NCBI GenBank assembly: GCA_024244665.1
Contig: JAAEOI010000473.1
Location: 1 to 33,152, forward strand
DNA: 33,152 nucleotides
DNA from: Bacteroidota bacterium
Lineage (GTDB): Bacteria > Bacteroidota > Bacteroidia > Bacteroidales > GCA-2748055
Reading direction: 5' to 3'
Below are positions 8,831-15,982 of this stretch, one piece after another. Position 1 is the first letter of the stretch; every line of letters begins with the position of its first letter. Position numbers and translations under genes: made by a program. The notes below the pieces were generated by a model. The model was not told the DNA's origin, searched no databases, and saw only the letters and a program-made list of their open reading frames with translations.

Positions 8831-10504
8831 CTATTTGCCCTGTGACACGATCTCCTGACTGGTTACGATCGGCACATATCCAACTTCAAGTCCTGCCGGT
8901 GGTGTGACGATAAGAGCCGGATCTATCGCAGCAAGAGGTTTCCCATCTCTGGGCGGGGGCATATACTCCCCATCCATACTGAAATTCCTTTGAATATTCT
9001 CTATCATCGTCTGCAATTCTGATTTTTCAGAATCACTCCAGACATTACTGTATTGCTGCAGCGCGGGTTGATCAATAAAACGATACCAGTGGTAAGTTAC
9101 TGTGGAACCATCAGCAAGAACCACAGAATAAGGACCACTTACCGGTCCGGGATTCCCCCAGGAACCGGTGACCGGGGATGAGTAGTTTTTCTTGTTTACA
9201 GCCGGTGCGAATTTCGCTTCCCTTAGCCTATCCGGCACCTCGGAAGCAGCAACAGCAACACGTTCCATCCCGGTTTCCCTGTAGTAGCGGGGAAATTCCC
9301 CGTTCGGGCTGACAGGACTGTTGTTCCATTGCAAGCCAAAGGTAAAGCTGTCGAAGACAGCAGTTTGCACCACTTTATCTATGCCCGTCAGATCTTTTCT
9401 TTCACTTGTCTGGCGGAATTTAATAGGAGAAACCGTTATCTCTGACATAAAACAGGCATCAGCTGAAGTACGAAAACGGCCGGAACATCCGGGTCCACCA
9501 TTACGCCATTCCAATATATCATCTGCTATTGCACGGTTCGAATAATACCTCACATCCTGCATCAATACCGTTCTCCCTTTTTCATCAACCGGATAGATAA
9601 AATTAGGCACCTTGGAATAAGTGATTCCCTGATCATCCTTCACCTCAAAATAGGGCACGGTATTAAATTCCTGGGCACCTCCTCCCGAATTACCCTCCTG
9701 TGCGTCCAGGCAACGTCCGTAATCAAAAGGATAATCTTTGGATATCTTGCTCCATGATTCCGGGATGACAAAGGCTACCGGTCCCTTGAAATTGTCCAGG
9801 GCCAGGAAAAGGGTCCAGTGTTGATTTCCGGTGGGCGGGGGACCCGGTTTTTCATCCATAAGCGGTAAAGCCATCCATGAATAACCAAATAACTCTCCCT
9901 GGGGATTATCCTTAAAAGTCAGTCCGTCGGGCGGAAGAAGAAAATGATTACTCAGTTGTGCAATGCCCATCTTCTCATCATCAGTGGCGGTAGTCTTGTT
10001 TGACCAGCCGGGAGAAATAAGATAATTGCCTGAATAGCAATCGGGTACACCTACTATCTGGAATTTGGGAGGTTTATAACCTGCACGGAACTGGGTACTT
10101 CCCCACATACCCAGACCACCCTCTATGGTTTGAAATACAGACCCGTAGGTCGGGGCGCGTTCAGGCCAGTTATCCCTGGCGTGTGTTCCGGGTGGACAGA
10201 GAGGGACCGTAGTATTATCCGCATTTTTCGGGACGATCCATGTGGAAGCAAGACCGATCTGGAATTGATCGATGGGTTCGGGCAGAATGGGATAAACAGC
10301 CACATAAAAACCAATTCCGGCACCATAGCCGGAAGAGGGCTGTGGTGCGCTCGATGAGATATAGCCCATAAGTCCGCTCCCGTGCAATTGATCCGGCACC
10401 TCGGATTGATACACCTCCTCTTGCGCATCCTGTGCAGAAATAGAGGATATCATAACCGGAAACAACATTGCTGTAATAATTAGCAGAATTATATTTTTTT
10501 TCAT
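8831..10504 (-). CDS. Secreted protein of unknown function (557 residues)
   Basis: I do not recognise this family. A clear signal peptide (residues 1-25, ending SISAQ) predicts export; there is no Cys at the cleavage site, so it should be soluble and periplasmic or secreted. There are no transmembrane segments and no evident repeats. The sequence is rich in Trp, Tyr, Pro and Gly. It has five cysteines (103, 156, 265, 340, 351) and segments such as GLGMWGSTQF, HWTLFLALDNFKGPVAF and EWRNGGPGCSGRF. Together these suggest a compact beta-rich extracellular domain. It lies between a sulfatase (45 nt downstream) and a GH95-like gene (121 nt upstream) on the same strand, so it is likely co-expressed with glycan-degrading enzymes. 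It could be a glycan-binding protein, a structural surface protein or a new enzyme family. Confidence 0.75.
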   Translation of the reverse strand: MKKNIILLIITAMLFPVMISSISAQDAQEEVYQSEVPDQLHGSGLMGYISSSAPQPSSGYGAGIGFYVAVYPILPEPIDQFQIGLASTWIVPKNADNTTVPLCPPGTHARDNWPERAPTYGSVFQTIEGGLGMWGSTQFRAGYKPPKFQIVGVPDCYSGNYLISPGWSNKTTATDDEKMGIAQLSNHFLLPPDGLTFKDNPQGELFGYSWMALPLMDEKPGPPPTGNQHWTLFLALDNFKGPVAFVIPESWSKISKDYPFDYGRCLDAQEGNSGGGAQEFNTVPYFEVKDDQGITYSKVPNFIYPVDEKGRTVLMQDVRYYSNRAIADDILEWRNGGPGCSGRFRTSADACFMSEITVSPIKFRQTSERKDLTGIDKVVQTAVFDSFTFGLQWNNSPVSPNGEFPRYYRETGMERVAVAASEVPDRLREAKFAPAVNKKNYSSPVTGSWGNPGPVSGPYSVVLADGSTVTYHWYRFIDQPALQQYSNVWSDSEKSELQTMIENIQRNFSMDGEYMPPPRDGKPLAAIDPALIVTPPAGLEVGYVPIVTSQEIVSQGK

Positions 10505-10527
10505 CTCTATTTGATAATGAGTTATTT

Positions 10528-10557
10528 CTGACCTGGATCACCACATGAGCAGGTCAG
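10528..10557. promoter_or_regulatory. Inverted repeat just upstream of the 557-residue unknown gene
   Basis: CTGACCTG (10528-10535) and CAGGTCAG (10550-10557) form a perfect 8-bp inverted repeat with a 14-nt centre, 23 nt upstream of the start codon at 10504. No T-run follows on the minus strand. It fits an operator or a leader hairpin better than a terminator. The 121-nt gap in which it sits may hold an internal promoter. Confidence 0.35.
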
Positions 10558-10625
10558 CATAAGGAGCAAAGGGAGATGGAGATATAAACTTTCCTTAACC
10601 ATCCTGGTTGAATCTTAAAACTGAG

Positions 10626-13094
10626 TTACAGATTGATCTGAATGGTAAGCAGCTTATCTTTTTGAAATGTGATGATGCGGCTGTTATCTTTCCCTGTCTC
10701 TTCTACCAAACCGCTTCCATCATTCACAGTAATACCTTCGATTTTAGAGGGTAATTCAAGGCTTATGATCTGATCCTTTTTAGATACCAAACTTGCAACG
10801 ATGGAGCCCTGGTCCCACGAAAGGTTTTTTATCTCTACCTGGCCACGGCAGAGTACCCCTTCAATGGATCCCTTGTCCCATTTTGAAGGCAGGGCAGGCA
10901 AGAGGCTAATCATACCCGGATCTGAAGCCACAAGCATCTTGATTAATACTGCCGGCATCCCTCCGCTGATATCCATATTGAAAAGCGTTCTGTGGTTATG
11001 CATCGAGGCCAGATTACTCAGCCAGAAACGATTCACCAGGTGCTGCATACATTCGTAGGCCAGTTCACCTTCACCCAGACTGGTGGCCGCCTGACCAAGT
11101 TGAACAAGTCCGAAGGACATAAATCCGGACCTGTTTCCCCGCCAGTGTTTATCGAGTTTATATTCAATGCTCTTTCTGAAGGCTTCGCGTAATTCGGGAC
11201 TTTCCGCAATCTCGGGCGTGATTCCATCATAGAGGGGATAGAGTTGAGAGGAGTGACGGTGTGCATCATTGTTCTCAAGTTTAGGCGTAAGCCACTCCTT
11301 AATAATACCCTCTTCACTGATCATATAGGGTGGCAGCTTGCTTATCATCTCTTCCCACTTACTGATCTGATCCTGGTTCACACCCAGTTCATTGGATGCC
11401 GTAATGATATTTGTAAGTAACTCCCTGGCTGCAGCCACATCCATGGTTGCATTAAAGGTTCCCTGCGAATTGGTATTACCCGGGGTATTTTCGGGTGATT
11501 GGGTTGGAGAAAAGAGATACTCACCCTCAGGCCCCTCGTAAAGATAATCTTCAAAGAAGAGGGTCGCTTTTTCCATAAATGGAAGGGCATGCTCAGCCAA
11601 AAACTCCTTATCTCCGGTATATAGATAATAGTCATAGAAAAAATGGGCTGCCCATGCTGCCCCGGCAACCCAGAATCCACCGGCAAAAGATCCCGCAAGC
11701 GCATTGTTATATGCATTGGTGGTAGATCGGGAAGGCAATACGATTCCTCGTGAATCAAAAATGTGCTTCGCGTTTATCTCCATATAGGGAACTACCGATT
11801 CCATGTAGCTTGTATAGGCCAGCATCAACTCCTCCATATTTCCCATTAAAAGGCTTGCTATGGCTGAGGGGACATTGCCATTATGGGTAAAATCACTGGC
11901 CCATCCCGGCACGTAGGTTCCACCCCAGACCCCTTGCAGGGTAGGCGGCAGTTCACCAATACAAGAGATGATATTATACCTGGCCGCATCAAACTCCTTC
12001 TCCAGCAGGGCCATATTCATGTTCTCATTGCTTGACTTTTTCATCAACTCCTCAGTGGTAAGCTGATGATCCTTTCCCCCACCCAAATCCAATTTCATTC
12101 TGTTGAACATCTCTCCATGAATTGAGGTATGTCGCTGAACAAGGTCCTCATAGCTGGGTTCCAAATCAGAAATCATCGCTTTCATTTCGTCGGCCAGCGA
12201 TTGTTCAGGATCGTAGATCACCTCAACATCGATGCAGACCAATACCCTGTCGGCTCCCTTAATCACAATGGACTCACGTTCTTCAATTAACTGACCGTTA
12301 TTTAGCACTACTTTTGCAACTCCTTCAAGAGCATGAATACTTCCGGGATAAGCTTTGGTGAAACTATTCCGGAAGATGAGGGCTCCATCATCAACACTCT
12401 TTTTTACATCCGAAATATGGCTGTCAAATACTTGATATGATCGGGATATGGTCCTTGAATCAAGCTTATCACTGGGTTTCCTTGGATCAATGCTAAGTTC
12501 GCAATCAATTGAACCGGCAGGACCTGTTATTAACAGAACCACCAGACCATCAGGCCTTGACACAAACATCTTCCTTTCAAATACACCCCTGTCATCTGTC
12601 CAGTGAACAGTTGCCTCACCAGTTTGAAAATCAACAGACCTCATATAATCCTCAACCTCCCCTTCTGCCCCCATCTGCAGGTTCAAATCAAATGCCGGGA
12701 CAAAAGGATCAGGATACATAAAACTCTCCTGTCCTGACAGATCAAAAGCCAGCTCGGTGGCCTGCCTGTATAATCCTCTGTCAATCAAATTCCTTATTTC
12801 AAAAAGACGGTTGGCATTGTCGGGCGGCATGGTTGGTGCTCCCTTGGGAAGAAAAAGCCGCTCGTGACTGAATATTACCGTTTCATCCAAAGGGCGACTC
12901 AGGATATTTATCCCAATGGTTCCATTTCCGCTAATCAATCCCTCTTCCCAGGTCCTGGCCTGTTGAGAGCTAATGAATCCACGATCCGGGATAGCAAGTT
13001 TTTTTACACCTGCCGGCTTGCTTGCTGCTTGAATTAACACGGGGAACAGGATCGTCAAAATTACAAACAATAATCTTCTCATCGCTGGCGCCAT
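10626..13094 (-). CDS. Divergent GH95-like glycoside hydrolase, secreted
   Basis: This 822-residue protein has a signal peptide; the start may be the first Met or Met5 (MRRLLF). The GH95 layout is visible: an N-terminal beta domain (TWEEGLISGNGTIGI at about 48-62), an (alpha/alpha)6 barrel (LQGVWGG at about 387) and a C-terminal domain (ISLLPALPSKWDKG at about 729-742). The latter closely resembles the canonical GH95 in this window at 30322-32781. The catalytic Asn pair is kept (HNGN, Asn405 and Asn407), as is the acid Glu (KEW, Glu600). However, the GDGGTGFS segment that carries an Asp in the canonical enzyme reads WRGNRSGF at 651-658, with no Asp. It may therefore hydrolyse a different substrate, use another base or be non-catalytic. 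Known GH95 activities are alpha-1,2-L-fucosidase and alpha-L-galactosidase. It is divergent from the operon starting at 13244. Confidence 0.85.
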   Translation of the reverse strand: MAPAMRRLLFVILTILFPVLIQAASKPAGVKKLAIPDRGFISSQQARTWEEGLISGNGTIGINILSRPLDETVIFSHERLFLPKGAPTMPPDNANRLFEIRNLIDRGLYRQATELAFDLSGQESFMYPDPFVPAFDLNLQMGAEGEVEDYMRSVDFQTGEATVHWTDDRGVFERKMFVSRPDGLVVLLITGPAGSIDCELSIDPRKPSDKLDSRTISRSYQVFDSHISDVKKSVDDGALIFRNSFTKAYPGSIHALEGVAKVVLNNGQLIEERESIVIKGADRVLVCIDVEVIYDPEQSLADEMKAMISDLEPSYEDLVQRHTSIHGEMFNRMKLDLGGGKDHQLTTEELMKKSSNENMNMALLEKEFDAARYNIISCIGELPPTLQGVWGGTYVPGWASDFTHNGNVPSAIASLLMGNMEELMLAYTSYMESVVPYMEINAKHIFDSRGIVLPSRSTTNAYNNALAGSFAGGFWVAGAAWAAHFFYDYYLYTGDKEFLAEHALPFMEKATLFFEDYLYEGPEGEYLFSPTQSPENTPGNTNSQGTFNATMDVAAARELLTNIITASNELGVNQDQISKWEEMISKLPPYMISEEGIIKEWLTPKLENNDAHRHSSQLYPLYDGITPEIAESPELREAFRKSIEYKLDKHWRGNRSGFMSFGLVQLGQAATSLGEGELAYECMQHLVNRFWLSNLASMHNHRTLFNMDISGGMPAVLIKMLVASDPGMISLLPALPSKWDKGSIEGVLCRGQVEIKNLSWDQGSIVASLVSKKDQIISLELPSKIEGITVNDGSGLVEETGKDNSRIITFQKDKLLTIQINL

Positions 13095-13114
13095 TAGTCT
13101 CGGTTTTATTTTTT

Positions 13115-13155
13115 TTATGATGTAATTATCAGTCGAAAATTAATCAATATATTTG
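13115..13155 (+). promoter_or_regulatory. Shared bipartite promoter/operator element, copy 1
   Basis: TTATGATGTAATTAT (13115-13129), an 8-nt spacer, then AATTAATCAATATATTTG (13138-13155). The last 8 bases, TATATTTG (13148-13155), match the Bacteroidota -7 box TAnnTTTG. The same two blocks with the same spacing recur at 20401-20441. It is 88 nt upstream of the plus-strand operon that begins at 13244, inside the 149-bp gap that also serves the divergent GH95-like gene. No canonical -33 TTTG is at the right distance; the upstream conserved block takes its place, which suggests activator binding. Confidence 0.75.
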
Positions 13156-13243
13156 AATCGTGTTGAAAGAATAATATAATTATTCTGAGTGATCTGAAGT
13201 GATGATCATGATATGAAATAATATTTCAGAGCAGCATTTAACT

Positions 13244-14605
13244 ATGGACAAATCCGGCAGAAGAAAATTTATTAAAGATGCGGTATTAGCATCCTCAGCA
13301 GCTGCGTTATCACCACTCATGTTGCCCTCCTGCTCCAACTGGAAAGGTGCCAATGACCGCCTGAATATTGGTCACATAGGTGTGGGCTCCCGGGGCTGGC
13401 TGGAGATAAAAAAATATTTTCTTCCGCTGGAAGCAACACGCTCAGTAGCAGTGTGTGATGTGCGGAAGAGCAGGATTGAACAGGCCTCACAATACATCAA
13501 CCAGTATTACCAGAATGAGAAAGGAGAGAAAGGATTTCAATGTGAAGCCTATGAAAATTTCGAAGAGCTGCTTGACAGAAGCGACATAGATGCTGTTCAT
13601 ATTGTGACTGGCGACTACTGGCATCTCCATATGGCCATTAAAGCAATGAGGGCCGGAAAACATGTTTATCTGGCCAAACCATTAGGGCTTAGCTACCCAC
13701 TTATGCAAATACTCACCGAAGAACAGCAGAAATCAGGACTGGTCTTCCAATATGGGACGCAACAGAGATCATTCGATCACATCACAACAGGAATCAATAT
13801 GATTCGTGAAGGACTTCTGGGTAAAATCGACCGCATTGAAGTCTGGTCTCCGGAGAAATCAGGAGAACAGCTGATTCAAAAACCGGACGAAGTTACACCG
13901 GCTGGATTTAATTATGACAAATGGCTGGGTCCTGCACCACTTAAGCCCTACTCGGAAGCCAGGTGCAGTGTACGAGGCACATGGTTTATATACGATTACT
14001 CTCTGGGATGGATTGCCGGATGGGGAGCCCACCCACTGGATATCGCGGTAATGGGTGCCAAAAGTGAAATGAGCGGCAGTTATACCTTATCAGGAACGGG
14101 CAGTCTATGGGCCGGAAAGGGCCTTTTTGATACGCTGGTATCCTGGGATACTCAATTGAAATACGATGATGGCCTTAACATCCGCTATTTAAGTGCCGAT
14201 CTGGCTAAAAGCACCATTCAGAAGTACAGGGAGTATGACGCCACAGACGGAACCACCTTTTTTGGAGAGAAAGGATGGATAAGTCTTACCAGGTGGACTG
14301 CCAGGGCCAGCGATCCGGGATTAAACAAAAAATTGAACCGTTTCCCAAAAGATGACCGGGGAAGAATAAAGAGTGAAAATCATATGCACGGCGCCAATTT
14401 CGCCAAAGTGATTAAAGGAGAGATGGCTCCTTTCGATCCTCTTGATGAAGCGATCATGTCAGACTGTATAAGCCACATGGGAAATTTGTCGATCCGCTGT
14501 GGTAAAGATGTGAAGTGGAACCCTGAAAAGGGACAAGTAACGAATTTGCCTGAAATGAACAGATTGTTTGACAGGACAAAAAGATCTCCCTGGGACCAGC
14601 TATAG
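13244..14605 (+). CDS. Tat-exported Gfo/Idh/MocA family oxidoreductase (paralogue B)
   Basis: This 453-residue protein has a twin-arginine signal (GRRKFIK, residues 5-11), a hydrophobic segment and MLPSC at 26-30, then SNWKGANDR. The Rossmann motif is GVGSRG. The usual E-K-P is A-K-P at about 144-146 (YLAKPLGLSY). The C-terminal domain has WLGPAPLKPY and GWIAGWGAHPLDI. It is collinear with the paralogue at 5588-6937 and shares its unusual motif variants, so the pair probably arose by duplication and may act on related sugars. It leads a tight operon with the M24 and M1 peptidase genes (26 nt and then 4 nt gaps), an unusual partnership for a sugar oxidoreductase. The shared promoter element lies 88 nt upstream of the start. 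Confidence 0.88.
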   Translation: MDKSGRRKFIKDAVLASSAAALSPLMLPSCSNWKGANDRLNIGHIGVGSRGWLEIKKYFLPLEATRSVAVCDVRKSRIEQASQYINQYYQNEKGEKGFQCEAYENFEELLDRSDIDAVHIVTGDYWHLHMAIKAMRAGKHVYLAKPLGLSYPLMQILTEEQQKSGLVFQYGTQQRSFDHITTGINMIREGLLGKIDRIEVWSPEKSGEQLIQKPDEVTPAGFNYDKWLGPAPLKPYSEARCSVRGTWFIYDYSLGWIAGWGAHPLDIAVMGAKSEMSGSYTLSGTGSLWAGKGLFDTLVSWDTQLKYDDGLNIRYLSADLAKSTIQKYREYDATDGTTFFGEKGWISLTRWTARASDPGLNKKLNRFPKDDRGRIKSENHMHGANFAKVIKGEMAPFDPLDEAIMSDCISHMGNLSIRCGKDVKWNPEKGQVTNLPEMNRLFDRTKRSPWDQL

Positions 14606-14631
14606 CTGCTATACTTTTCTTAAAGAACGTC

Positions 14632-15978
14632 ATGAAAAAACACATTATCACCCTGTTCATATTCTTCCTCTCCATTCAGAATGCGCTACCGCAATTAATT
14701 TTTGAAAAAGAGGAATATGCATCCCGTAGAGAAAATCTGATGGATTGCATACCTGATGGCATTGCCATCATCAGAGGCGCATCCATGCCGGTTGGAGATG
14801 TCCATTTTCATCAATATAATAACATGATGTACTTTTCCGGTGTTGATATTCCCGATGTAATCCTGATCATTGACGGAATCAACCGGGAGAGCACACTTTT
14901 TTTTACCATAAGTGAGCGTGTTGCTGACGGGGAGGCCATTCCACTGACCCTGGTCAGGGACCCGGTAAATATTACAGGTATTGAAAACTATTTACCAATC
15001 GAGGATTTCACACCCGTCCTGACCCAAATGTTGAAGAGAGGGGCAGTGGCATATACCCCCTTTAGCTCCGAAGAGCGGATCGCTGAAAATTCAGGAGAAA
15101 AATTCAGGGCCATTCAACGCTCCATGACACAGAATGAATGGGATGGCAGGTTATCAAGGGAGATGCAATTTGTGCAAAAACTAAATGAAAAATTTCCCGG
15201 TACAAAAGTAGAGAATTGCTCTCCGGATATATGGGATCTCAGAAAAATCAAGTCCGCTGCTGAGGTAGATGTATTACGCAAAGCAGCGCAAGTAGGTGTA
15301 AAAGCGCACAAAGCTGTAATGGCTGCAAGCAGGCCAGGTGAGGATGAAAAAAGTTTAGCCGCATTATTTGAATATACCTGCATGTCTGACATTGCTCAGG
15401 GATTATCCTTTAATACCATCATCATGTCAGCTGAACATCATGTATATGGTCACTATGCCCAGTATGACCGCAAACTGGAAAACGGGGATTTTATCATCCT
15501 TGATGGAGGTGCGGATGTGAACTATTATGATTCTGATGTTTCAACAACTTTCCCTGCCAATGGGATTTTTACCGATAAGCAAGGTGAAATATATGAATTT
15601 GCCTACAATATCAGGGAAGTATGCCAGAAGGCCTACAGGCCCGGCATTACCCTGGCGGATGTAGGGCTGGAGGTAAAAGAAATGCTCAAAGAGAAGGGAT
15701 ATGATACTGAGAACCCAAAGTACAGGGGATATTTCAGGAATGGTGGATTTAACCACAGTATTGGAATGGCCGTTCATGATAAACTTGATGGGTTCAGCAG
15801 TAAAAACGACCCCCTTCAGGTTGGATTCGTTTTTGCCTGTGACATAATGGTCAGGGCTGACTCGGTGACCAGTGTCCGAATTGAAGATACGGTTGTAATC
15901 ACTGCCGATGGCTGCGAAGTATTATCGGCGGGATTGCCCCGTACGATCGAAGAGATAGAATCATTTATGAAACAATAA
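14632..15978 (+). CDS. Exported M24 family metallopeptidase (Xaa-Pro aminopeptidase-like)
   Basis: This 448-residue protein has an N-terminal signal (residues 1-21, ending ALPQ). A creatinase N-terminal-like domain spans about 25-190 and the pita-bread catalytic domain about 200-440. Metal ligands are Asp291 (ILDGGAD), Asp302 (SDVSTTF), His375 (GGFNHSIGMAVHD) and Glu418 (VRIEDTVVIT). The fourth position, usually the Glu of an E-P-G motif, is Asp404 (FACDIMV). The family removes the N-terminal residue before proline, or cleaves proline dipeptides. The Glu-to-Asp change is conservative and may alter metal affinity. It lies between a sugar oxidoreductase (26 nt upstream) and an M1 aminopeptidase (4 nt downstream), so the three are almost certainly co-transcribed. 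This suggests a peptide portion of the substrate. Confidence 0.88.
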   Translation: MKKHIITLFIFFLSIQNALPQLIFEKEEYASRRENLMDCIPDGIAIIRGASMPVGDVHFHQYNNMMYFSGVDIPDVILIIDGINRESTLFFTISERVADGEAIPLTLVRDPVNITGIENYLPIEDFTPVLTQMLKRGAVAYTPFSSEERIAENSGEKFRAIQRSMTQNEWDGRLSREMQFVQKLNEKFPGTKVENCSPDIWDLRKIKSAAEVDVLRKAAQVGVKAHKAVMAASRPGEDEKSLAALFEYTCMSDIAQGLSFNTIIMSAEHHVYGHYAQYDRKLENGDFIILDGGADVNYYDSDVSTTFPANGIFTDKQGEIYEFAYNIREVCQKAYRPGITLADVGLEVKEMLKEKGYDTENPKYRGYFRNGGFNHSIGMAVHDKLDGFSSKNDPLQVGFVFACDIMVRADSVTSVRIEDTVVITADGCEVLSAGLPRTIEEIESFMKQ

Positions 15979-15982
15979 GTTT

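Noticed and set aside
5588..14605. Calling the two Gfo/Idh/MocA proteins GH109 alpha-N-acetylgalactosaminidases
   Set aside because: Tat export and fold agree, but the WLGPAP and GWGAHPLDI segments look like the general secreted oxidoreductase group. By eye this cannot be decided, so no GH109 claim is made.
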